NCBI GenBank assembly: GCA_024762895.1
Contig: JANTGN010000124.1
Coordinates: forward strand, 1 to 7,732
Origin: Thiotrichales bacterium
Lineage (GTDB): Bacteria > Pseudomonadota > Gammaproteobacteria > J044
Reading direction: 5' to 3'
Length of the DNA stretch: 7,732 bases
Positions 1 through 6,343 of this stretch are shown here, in pieces (the first letter of the stretch is position 1; every line of letters starts with the position of its first letter). The notes beneath the pieces are model-generated. The model searched no databases. It was not told where the DNA came from and saw only the letters and a list, made by a program, of their open reading frames with translations. Made by a program: the position numbers and the translations under genes.

Positions 1-615
1 ACCCTTGCTGCAGACACCCTCAAAGTCATAACGGTCAGGATCGCTCGAATAGGTCACGTTACGGTTACCGCAAAGCACCTTGTTATCCCCCACTATATTT
101 CCGATCCACTTACCCTTTGGGTTATAACGATACGCATCGCTTGAGTACCAGCGATAGATATGAAAAAGATCTTCGTAATTTGCCACTCGAGGATTGGAAA
201 CCTGGAAGTGGCCGCCGAGTAATTTGCAAAGGTTCGAGGCATCATCGTAGCGCCATTCAAAGGCCTGAGCACTCCCCCAGATACATAGTGGGCCAAATTG
301 CACGTAGTTGCTGAGGCACACCCCCTGTGTGGGTGCACGAGGTATCTTCTGGTTTATAAATTCTTCGGCAACCTTATCGATACGATTTTTTGGCGTATCG
401 GATGCATCATTTACATCACTACCGGCTAGCGTCTCCGTCAGGTCGGGCACTCCGTCTCCATCTCGGTCCTCGAGTACCGCTCCACGATCAGAATCATAGA
501 GGGGATTATCCTGGGCACCAGGACCCATTGAAGTTCCTGGCGTAGTACAGGCAAGCAGACCAAAACTGGTAAAGAATAGAATTAAGAGGGAATTTGGAAC
601 CCTTACCCTGACCAT
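1..615 (-). CDS. Partial lipoprotein with a calcium-loop motif and a Cys-rich domain (C-terminus beyond the window)
   Basis: The frame is open for 205 codons from an ATG at 613-615 to the window edge, so the C-terminus is missing. Residues 1-23 form a lipoprotein signal: basic start (R3, R5), hydrophobic core, then a lipobox LLAC with the acylated Cys at C23. This predicts a lipid-anchored envelope protein; no Asp follows the Cys, so outer-membrane sorting is plausible. Residues 50-58 read DRDGDGVPD, a thrombospondin type 3-like calcium-binding loop, followed by a GSDVNDASDTP stretch typical of such linkers. From about residue 99 a Cys-rich globular domain begins (C100, C111, C130, C182, C202) with WIGNIVGDNKVLCGN near its end. 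From memory this resembles C-type-lectin or FGE-like Cys-rich domains of bacterial surface proteins, but I cannot confirm the family. A seven-base Shine-Dalgarno supports the start. It is divergent from the operon at 1172 and need not be related to it. Confidence 0.85.
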   Translation of the reverse strand, partial: MVRVRVPNSLLILFFTSFGLLACTTPGTSMGPGAQDNPLYDSDRGAVLEDRDGDGVPDLTETLAGSDVNDASDTPKNRIDKVAEEFINQKIPRAPTQGVCLSNYVQFGPLCIWGSAQAFEWRYDDASNLCKLLGGHFQVSNPRVANYEDLFHIYRWYSSDAYRYNPKGKWIGNIVGDNKVLCGNRNVTYSSDPDRYDFEGVCSKG

Positions 616-622
616 AGAAAGG

Positions 623-629
623 CCTCCTT
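623..629 (-). promoter_or_regulatory. Ribosome binding site of the lipoprotein gene
   Basis: The minus strand reads AAGGAGG here, a full match to the anti-Shine-Dalgarno, with 7 nt between it and the ATG at 613-615. Together with the signal peptide that starts exactly there, it fixes the start of this gene. I found no convincing -10/-35 pair upstream on this strand. Confidence 0.8.
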
Positions 630-1078
630 GCGTAATAAATCCAGCGCCCAGACAATTAACTTAATTCAGGCTTTGACGATTATGATACAACCCTACTTTT
701 TTTATGTCTACTGGTTTCATATTAAGAAACTAGTAACTGGCCTTAGACTATTCGATCATTATTTCTACTGGCAATCATCACTGACAGACCCACTGAACAG
801 GAATATTCTCGAACATTACAAATTCGTTAAAAAATAATGCCACCAACGCCACCTTTCCAAGTAGGCATCAAAAACCGACCTCTAACACATTCAAACCATT
901 TTTGTTAATTTTCTCTATTGCTAAATCTTAGATCAGCATCTATATATCCTGTCGATAATATCTTCATCAGACTATTACCAAGTTTAAGAAAAATAATGAT
1001 CAACAACCCAGCATAAAGTTTCTAAATACTATTAGATTGGCATCATTAGAGATTTTTATTAAGCGGAGAAGCACCCTT

Positions 1079-1084
1079 TATAAT
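1079..1084 (+). promoter_or_regulatory. Candidate -10 box for the five-gene operon
   Basis: A perfect TATAAT sits 87 bp upstream of the start codon at 1172, inside the AT-rich gap. At 17-bp spacing the -35 position (1056-1061, TTATTA) matches the consensus poorly, so the promoter may be weak or need an activator. Transcription would start near 1091 and leave a leader of about 80 nt. In a region this AT-rich a chance TATAAT is possible, so this is a candidate only. Confidence 0.4.
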
Positions 1085-1161
1085 CCGAGCACACTCCTTA
1101 CAAGTAAATCAGAATACAAGGAAGCGTTCATTATAGGGAAATCTCCATAAAAAATATGGCT

Positions 1162-1167
1162 AGGAGG
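1162..1167 (+). promoter_or_regulatory. Ribosome binding site of the repeat/zincin gene
   Basis: AGGAGG lies 4 nt before the ATG at 1172, slightly close but strong, and the next in-frame Met is not until residue 40, so it fixes this start. Just upstream, CCATA (1145-1149) and TATGG (1155-1159) can form a 5-bp hairpin with an A5 loop. CTCCT at 1094-1098 is complementary to the site itself. Either could limit ribosome access, but both pairings are short. Confidence 0.75.
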
Positions 1168-1171
1168 GACT

Positions 1172-3994
1172 ATGAACCGCATAATTTCGTCATTAAGTGG
1201 TGTCTCACTTAAAAATCGCGAGCAGGTTGCAGAACGTCTAAAAAGCACTGATTTCCATTCTATTGAACTGGCCCCAGCCTTTCGCGAAATGTATCGCGGA
1301 GACAGGACCAGCGCGGTTCGTCTCGCCGAGGCTTATGCCGTCACTTTATCTGACCCCTTGCAAAATAGAGAATTGTTTCAGCGCACTGCGCTCATGCCAC
1401 AGGCAGAACGCAAGGCAATGATTGAAGGTTTTAGACGCGCAGGGCAGGCACGCGGTGTTGTCCATGCTATAAGCCAATTACCGCGTCAACAGGGTCATAC
1501 CCTGATGAAAGACTTCGTTATCCAGGATAATGGAGAAAAGGATCGTGCGGCAGTTGGAGAGGTCCTGAAATGGTTACGAGATGCCGGTCATGAAATGCGC
1601 AGCCTTGAAACTTCGGGAGCCACTGCCGCCAATGACGATCAGCATGATGCTGCTGTCGTGGAATTTTTTGAAGATGTCGCTGATGCAATTTCAGATGCCG
1701 TCACAGCCGTCGTCGATGCCATCATCGATGCTGTAGAATCTATTGCTGAAGCCATTGTTGATATCGTCAACTGGATAGCTGAAGAAGTTGCAGACCTGGT
1801 ACGCGCTTTAATTGAGGCCGGCAAGACAATCTTCGAATTGTTAGAAAATGCTGTCATTGCCGGCTATGAAATTGTAAAAAAAATCGTACAGGGCCTTGAA
1901 GACATTGGCAAAGCAATGTTCGAGGTACTTGAAGCAGCATTTGAACTGGCCAGGGATGCCCTGGTTACCGTGCTTAAAGCTATTGATCAACTGGGTCGCC
2001 AGTTATGGGAGTTGCTTGAATGGATGGCGGCCAAGGCCTACGACATAGTGCGTCGAGGTGTTGAGGCGCTAATTGCAATTGGAAAATCCATTGGAAATAT
2101 TCTGGAACAGGCACTGCAGTTTGGCGCTACTCTGATACGTAATACTGTGAGTGCCCTGCTCGCTTTGGGTAAGGCTATTGGCGACATCCTGGTAACTCTG
2201 GTCACCCGGCCTTCTGCCTTACTTGATGCCGTTGTACGTGCCTTCAGTGAATTAGGCCACACACTCAAGGACCTTTTTGATGAGGTTATCGCCTCGGGAG
2301 CAGATCTGCTTAAAGAAGTAGCACGAGCAGCGGCTAATATCGGTACTGCACTATCCGACTTCATGGCCTATGTAGCAGATGCTGCAATTGAGGCAGTTTC
2401 AAAGATAGTTGATGGCCTGCTGACAGCTGGGCAAACCCTGGCAGATATGGTGATCAGCCTCGCACAACATAGCATCGCAGCGATCCAGAAAATCGTTGAT
2501 GCTGCTTTCAGACTTGGAAAAAGCCTGATCAATGTCCTTAAGGATGTCGCTAATATTGCTATTGACCTGCTTCAGGAGGTGATCAAGGCAGCTATAGCTC
2601 TGGGTAAAACGGTGGCTGAGATTACACTCTCTATGATCGAGTTTACCTATCGATCAGCAGCTCGTTTTATCGAGGCAGCCCTTGAGGTTGGCGTAACTGT
2701 TGTCGAGATGCTGGAAGCTGTAGTGGCAAAAAGTTATTTTGTATTGCGCAAGATAGTCAACGGAATACTGCAGGCTCTGGGGCCAGTTGGCGATGCGCTT
2801 GAGTGGCTTATCGATCGTGGTGAGGATCTGGCTTCGGGCCTGTGGCGAGAAGTTGTACTGGCGATTCGCTATGTCAAACGAAGTGTTACCGAAGTCCTTG
2901 ACTGGGCAATGGAGAAAGGCGGCGCTATCTTTGACAGAATCCTTGAAGTCATTGAAGACATAGGAACCGCATTACATGAGGTAATAGAATGGGCCCAGGC
3001 AGCTGGTAATGCTGCTCTGGAACTACTGGGCGAGGCCACTGTACGTGTCGGTAATTCAGTTAGTTACGTTCTTTCCTATCTTGAACATGATTTTCTCGAA
3101 GGCATCAAATATATCGTCAGGGGTGCCTTCAATGCCGGGCGTGCCGTAGCTGATTTTCTTACCTGGGCGGCTAGTCGTTCCTTACAGGCAGTCAAGGAGG
3201 TAGTTGCAGCCCTCCTCGAGCTCGGCGTCACCCTTGCCGAGATCCTCTCAGATACCATTCAGCACCCACACGATGCCCTGGTGAACGTGGTTCGCGCCCT
3301 GCGTGAACTAGGCAATACCGTGGCCGAGATTGTAGATGCCGCCTTTGTTCAGCCAACAGAGGATGCCACTCGGGAAATCATCGAAACCCTTCATGAAATC
3401 GGCGAATCCGCAGAGGACATTCTCAACGGCGCCTTACAGATAAGTGTTGGCGCAGTATTCCTTGCTGCGGGTGTGCTACTGGAAATTCTCGGTATCTTCC
3501 GCTCACTGACGAATGAGGAGCGTACAGAGGCACAGATCGTATTTGGTGACAGCCTGCCCTATGATCAAATCCATGTACATATCGGTTCATGGCTATCCGA
3601 TCTGACCAGCTGGGCCCAGGGTAATCCCAACGGCCTGGGTACTATGCGTATTATTCACTTCCCTACTGGAACGGTGTTAGCACAGGGTTCGCCCTGTTCC
3701 AGTGGAACCTTCGACTGGCTAATGCATGAGCTTACCCATGTGTGGCAGGGTGAGAATGTTGGCCCCTTCTACATGGGGCACGCCATTTATGCACAAAATA
3801 CAGAGGGATACGATTATAGCGACGGCCATCCTACTAAAGAGGCAGCATTACAGGCTGCCCATGCAGCTGGCCAGACCTTTGATGATTACAATCCTGAACA
3901 GCAGGGGGATATCGTAGCAGACTATTACTGTCGCCTGAAGGATGGCCTGGATACCAGTGCATGGGATCCGTTTGTAGCAGCGGTGCATGACTGA
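1172..3994 (+). CDS. Giant helical-repeat protein with C-terminal HEXXH zincin-like domain
   Basis: The product has 940 residues in three parts. Residues 1-165 are a charged, mainly helical N-terminal region that I do not recognise, with no signal peptide. Residues 168-766 are almost purely helical and contain about 20 degenerate tandem repeats of 29 residues, with a conserved Gly at position 7. A hydrophobic stretch at 757-776 could insert in a membrane. Residues 777-940 form a globular domain with HELTHVWQ at 852-859, the HEXXH zinc motif (H852, E853, H856). Further on, EQQGDIVADYY (909-919) offers acidic candidates (E909, D913) for a third ligand. This layout (YDQIHVHIG, then MRIIHFP, then HELTHVWQ, then EQQ..IV.DY) resembles the DUF4157/eCIS-core type of zincin and related domains in secretion-associated proteins. 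That assignment is from memory. The gene leads the operon, and its stop overlaps the next ATG by one base. Substrate and location are unknown. Colicin-like, tape-measure-like or lipid-binding roles for the repeats remain open. Confidence 0.85.
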   Translation: MNRIISSLSGVSLKNREQVAERLKSTDFHSIELAPAFREMYRGDRTSAVRLAEAYAVTLSDPLQNRELFQRTALMPQAERKAMIEGFRRAGQARGVVHAISQLPRQQGHTLMKDFVIQDNGEKDRAAVGEVLKWLRDAGHEMRSLETSGATAANDDQHDAAVVEFFEDVADAISDAVTAVVDAIIDAVESIAEAIVDIVNWIAEEVADLVRALIEAGKTIFELLENAVIAGYEIVKKIVQGLEDIGKAMFEVLEAAFELARDALVTVLKAIDQLGRQLWELLEWMAAKAYDIVRRGVEALIAIGKSIGNILEQALQFGATLIRNTVSALLALGKAIGDILVTLVTRPSALLDAVVRAFSELGHTLKDLFDEVIASGADLLKEVARAAANIGTALSDFMAYVADAAIEAVSKIVDGLLTAGQTLADMVISLAQHSIAAIQKIVDAAFRLGKSLINVLKDVANIAIDLLQEVIKAAIALGKTVAEITLSMIEFTYRSAARFIEAALEVGVTVVEMLEAVVAKSYFVLRKIVNGILQALGPVGDALEWLIDRGEDLASGLWREVVLAIRYVKRSVTEVLDWAMEKGGAIFDRILEVIEDIGTALHEVIEWAQAAGNAALELLGEATVRVGNSVSYVLSYLEHDFLEGIKYIVRGAFNAGRAVADFLTWAASRSLQAVKEVVAALLELGVTLAEILSDTIQHPHDALVNVVRALRELGNTVAEIVDAAFVQPTEDATREIIETLHEIGESAEDILNGALQISVGAVFLAAGVLLEILGIFRSLTNEERTEAQIVFGDSLPYDQIHVHIGSWLSDLTSWAQGNPNGLGTMRIIHFPTGTVLAQGSPCSSGTFDWLMHELTHVWQGENVGPFYMGHAIYAQNTEGYDYSDGHPTKEAALQAAHAAGQTFDDYNPEQQGDIVADYYCRLKDGLDTSAWDPFVAAVHD
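1715..3469 (+). repeat. About 20 tandem 29-residue (87-bp) protein repeats
   Basis: Residues 182-766 of the large protein split into consecutive units of 29 residues. Units starting at residues 211, 240, 269, 298, 327, 356, 385, 414, 443, 472 and 501 follow one another without any insertion or deletion. The unit at 530 is 33 long, those at 563, 592, 621, 650 and 679 are 29, the one at 708 is 30, and the last starts at 738. The unit pattern is roughly xALxxLGKTLxEILE, then about five variable residues, then xAlxxIV. Gly is at position 7 in 17 of the 19 units from 211 onward; the unit at 182 has Val there. The period is in the protein; at DNA level the copies are strongly diverged, so the array is old or under selection for variety. 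Confidence 0.85.
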
Positions 3995-4932
3995 TGCGTA
4001 TTACGGTTGTTGCCTCTTCAATGGCTCTCACTGCGCTTGAACCTTTACTTGAGAAATATCGTCAACGATTTCTACTACAGATCATCGAAACTCAGAGCGA
4101 GGTTCCAGAATGGCCGCTGTTGAGGCAACTCGTTTCACAGACTGATGCGCTATTACTGGTTGGCGCACGAAAGCGCTCACCCCGCACCGTTCTTCCCGGA
4201 CCAGTGATAGAAAGCCTGGATGGCCGCTGGGTACCAGTGAGTTGGCTGCCCGAGGTGGATATGGTCTCTCTAAAAACATTTGCCGAGGCATCAGCACAGG
4301 TCCATCAACGACTTGCAGAGTCAAATCAAACGGCGATGGCTGTCCTTAGTCAATGGAATCCTAAGTATCTGAATCTAGCGCACAGAATCGAAGATTTGCT
4401 TGATGGAAGACGGGAAGAAAACGCAGTATTCAGCTGGGCTGCGGATCAGTTAATACGCGATGATTTGATTCAGGGGCTGGAATGCGGCCTGGCAGCTGCA
4501 TTCTACGTAGGACATGGCCGGCCCGTTGGCTGGGTTGGATACCATGGGACGCGCGCACATCATTTCAACACGGGTACCGGAGAACCACTGGGAGCATTAT
4601 TATCCCTATGCTGTTCCACTGCAAGCCGTAAGCGAACGGGTTTATCTTTTTCTGAGGCCCTGCCATTGCTAGGCAAGACTGCGGGAAGTTTTGGCGCTGT
4701 AAAAGCCACCCTGCATGCGGACAACACTCGTTGGGCCCTGGGGTTGTGCCAAGCGATTAATCAAGGGGCTGCAACACTGGGAGAATTAATTGTGAAAGCG
4801 ATGCCAACATCAGACAATGCACTCAGTAGTTACAGAATAATTGGTGACCCGATGGCTCCATTGGTCGCAGCACCTAATGCTTATCATCAAGCACAACAGA
4901 TAGGAACCGATGATGAATATCTTACCGCGTGA
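3994..4932 (+). CDS. Caspase-like (clan CD, C25/gingipain-type) cysteine peptidase
   Basis: The product has 312 residues. The clan CD signature is visible: a beta strand ending in YVGHG (171-175), with H174 the likely catalytic His. A second strand follows, ALLSLCCSTAS (201-211), with C206 or C207 the likely nucleophile. Downstream, GSFGAVKAT (231-239) and YRIIGDPMAPL (280-290) match the 'SxxFAxA' and 'NLIGDP' style of C25 peptidases from memory. There is no signal peptide and no long prodomain, unlike secreted gingipains, so it should act in the cytoplasm unless exported with a partner. Residues 1-130 may form an inactive lobe or substrate-recognition part. Its ATG overlaps the stop of the repeat/zincin gene by one base (TGATG) and has no good Shine-Dalgarno, suggesting translational coupling and matched amounts. 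A CHAT-type peptidase is the main alternative, within the same clan. Confidence 0.75.
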   Translation: MRITVVASSMALTALEPLLEKYRQRFLLQIIETQSEVPEWPLLRQLVSQTDALLLVGARKRSPRTVLPGPVIESLDGRWVPVSWLPEVDMVSLKTFAEASAQVHQRLAESNQTAMAVLSQWNPKYLNLAHRIEDLLDGRREENAVFSWAADQLIRDDLIQGLECGLAAAFYVGHGRPVGWVGYHGTRAHHFNTGTGEPLGALLSLCCSTASRKRTGLSFSEALPLLGKTAGSFGAVKATLHADNTRWALGLCQAINQGAATLGELIVKAMPTSDNALSSYRIIGDPMAPLVAAPNAYHQAQQIGTDDEYLTA

Positions 4933-5179
4933 TGAGGTGTTTTCTGCACTACATGATGAATTACTAGACATGAAAAAAAACGATGCTGTAAAACGGATGA
5001 CAGAAGACGCCCTGTTCAAGGAAGACTTGGGACTGGATTCACTGGATATTGTCGAATTTGTGGCACGTGCTGAGGCACGTTATAGAGTGCATGTGCCTGA
5101 TGATGATTTTAACAGTTTAGATACAGTGGGTAAGGTAATCGATTATGTGCAGGCTCGTATGTTGGATCGGAGAGCATAG
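4910..5179 (+). CDS. Acyl carrier protein
   Basis: This is a small acidic helical protein of 89 residues (88 if the second ATG is used) with the carrier-protein signature EDLGLDSLDIVEF at 38-50. S44 in DSLD is the residue that receives the 4'-phosphopantetheine arm from a PPTase. The length and the C-terminal helix (TVGKVIDYVQ) fit a free-standing type II ACP. It would tether acyl intermediates for the ketosynthases encoded just downstream. The start overlaps the peptidase gene by 23 nt. Two ATGs are adjacent: AGGA at 4902-4905 is 4 nt from the first and 7 nt from the second (4913), so translation may well begin at 4913. It is probably pathway-specific rather than the housekeeping AcpP, because the usual fabD/fabG/fabF neighbours are absent and its core differs from the AcpP type. 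Confidence 0.93.
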   Translation: MMNILPRDEVFSALHDELLDMKKNDAVKRMTEDALFKEDLGLDSLDIVEFVARAEARYRVHVPDDDFNSLDTVGKVIDYVQARMLDRRA

Positions 5180-5185
5180 ATCTCG

Positions 5186-6343
5186 ATGGATCCACAATTG
5201 AGTGATAGTGATGTAGTTGTTACCGGAATGGGAGTAGTAACCCCACTAGGTGATGATCTCGATTCACTTTGGCAGGATCTGCTGGCTGGAAAGTCGGCGG
5301 TACGTTATTGGGATGACCTGGCAGACGAAGGCTTCCGTACTCCCCTGGCAGCACGAGTAACCAGCATAGCTGGCGAGGATGCTTTTCGCGGCAGCCGCAT
5401 GGCAGTTGCTGCTGCTCGTCATGCACTGACCAACGGTGCGCTGGTTCCTGAAGGAATCCTGGGAGTCTTCGCCGGCACAACGATGGGGGAGAGCATTGCC
5501 TTCGAACAGGCAGCCGCCGGAAAAGGATCCAATTTATCGCAGGCAACAGCCAAGGCTTTCCCACAGGCAGTACACGATGCACTCGGTTTACAAGGTCCAG
5601 TCCGTGCCTATGCCACCGCCTGCGCAGCAGGCAACTATGCCATTGGGGCTGCCACACAGGCGATTGCTTCAGGGCAAATCGACTATGCCCTTGCTGGAGG
5701 TGTTGAGCCCTTATCAAGAATCGCCCTTGCTGGTTTCAGTCGAAGTCGCGCCATGTCCAGTGAATTATGTCGGCCATTTGATCGTCAGCGCAGTGGAATG
5801 CAACTGGGTGAGGCTGCGGCTTTTTTATTACTTGAGCGAAAAGAAGATGCACTGGATCGTGGCGCACGCCCTTTAGCAAGAATTGTGTCTTTAGGTCTGT
5901 CCTGTGACGCCTATCATCCCACTGCACCTTCTCCTGACGGTAAAGGGATGGCCAGGGCAATGATCAGTGCCCTTACACAAGCAGGATTACAACCAGGAAA
6001 AATTGACTGGATCTGCGCTCATGGCAGCGGCACCCGCGCCTCAGATGCTGCTGAAGCAAAAGCGATCCACCAGGTATTTGGTGAAGATGCCCCCGCAGTA
6101 AGCGCCATTAAAGGTGCTCTGGGTCATTCCATGGGGGCGGCAACAGCAGTTGAGGCAGTTGCTGCTGTATCTACCTTACAACATCAATGTCTTCTCCCCA
6201 CGGTTAATCTTCTGGAGAGTGATCCGGAGTTTCATCTGGATGTTTTTAATCGGCCACGCGATGTTGATAATTTGAGGTTCGCACTCAATTGCGGCTATGG
6301 CTTTGGTGGTTTGAATTCCGCCCTGGTACTGGAGGCCTCATGA
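5186..6343 (+). CDS. Beta-ketoacyl-ACP synthase (KAS I/II type, FabF-like)
   Basis: The protein should catalyse decarboxylative Claisen condensation between an acyl group and malonyl-ACP. It begins DVVVTGMGVVTPLG, the usual thiolase-fold opening, which supports the start. All active-site residues are present: C146 in YATACAAG, H279 in AHGSGT, K309 in AIKGALGHS and H314 in the same segment. At 385 residues it is somewhat shorter than E. coli FabF (about 413). The C-terminal glycine loop reads GFGGLNSAL where GFGGTNA is usual, and the His loop reads HGSGT rather than HGTxT. Both point to a specialised branch rather than housekeeping FabF. It sits 6 bp after the ACP gene and overlaps the next gene by 4 nt. 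CGGAGA at 5168-5173 is about 12 nt from the ATG, a weak site, so coupling to the ACP gene is likely. It probably pairs with the downstream ketosynthase-like protein. Confidence 0.92.
   Translation: MDPQLSDSDVVVTGMGVVTPLGDDLDSLWQDLLAGKSAVRYWDDLADEGFRTPLAARVTSIAGEDAFRGSRMAVAAARHALTNGALVPEGILGVFAGTTMGESIAFEQAAAGKGSNLSQATAKAFPQAVHDALGLQGPVRAYATACAAGNYAIGAATQAIASGQIDYALAGGVEPLSRIALAGFSRSRAMSSELCRPFDRQRSGMQLGEAAAFLLLERKEDALDRGARPLARIVSLGLSCDAYHPTAPSPDGKGMARAMISALTQAGLQPGKIDWICAHGSGTRASDAAEAKAIHQVFGEDAPAVSAIKGALGHSMGAATAVEAVAAVSTLQHQCLLPTVNLLESDPEFHLDVFNRPRDVDNLRFALNCGYGFGGLNSALVLEAS

Larger units (their letters stand above)
616..1171. other. AT-rich divergent intergenic region
   Basis: A 556-bp stretch, visibly richer in A and T than the genes on either side, lies between two divergent genes. 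It should hold the promoters of both. An open frame on the plus strand at 628-837 has no ribosome binding site, starts only 12 bp upstream of the lipoprotein start codon, and gives a low-complexity aromatic-rich product, so I do not call it. The right end holds a TATAAT box and the leader of the five-gene operon. I see no tRNA, IS end, attachment site or CRISPR-type repeat here. A short inverted repeat GTTTC/GAAAC lies around 713-729 and is not strong enough to name. Confidence 0.6.

Noticed and set aside
93..499. Open frames on both strands overlapping the lipoprotein gene
   Set aside because: They are out of frame with the lipoprotein reading, which has a lipobox, a strong ribosome binding site and a calcium-loop motif. 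None has a recognisable product.
628..837. Plus-strand open frame of 69 codons in the AT-rich gap
   Set aside because: It has no ribosome binding site, the product is low-complexity and aromatic-rich, and it lies in the upstream region of the lipoprotein gene.
1715..3469. Recent tandem DNA duplication or CRISPR-like array
   Set aside because: The 87-bp period is visible in the protein only. The DNA copies are strongly diverged, with no identical repeats or spacers.
1172..3994. Contractile injection system tape measure or eCIS effector locus
   Set aside because: The repeat rod and DUF4157-like domain suggest it, but no sheath, tube, baseplate or ATPase gene is in the window; kept only as an alternative for the first protein.
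5220..5717. 165-codon minus-strand open frame inside the KAS gene
   Set aside because: It lies entirely opposite a gene with a complete set of ketosynthase motifs, and its translation is low in recognisable features.
6289..6339. Longer start for the short ketosynthase-like gene
   Set aside because: It would begin 54 nt inside the KAS gene with unlikely residues (MRLWLWWFEF). The ATG at 6340 has GGAGG upstream and a typical ATGA overlap.
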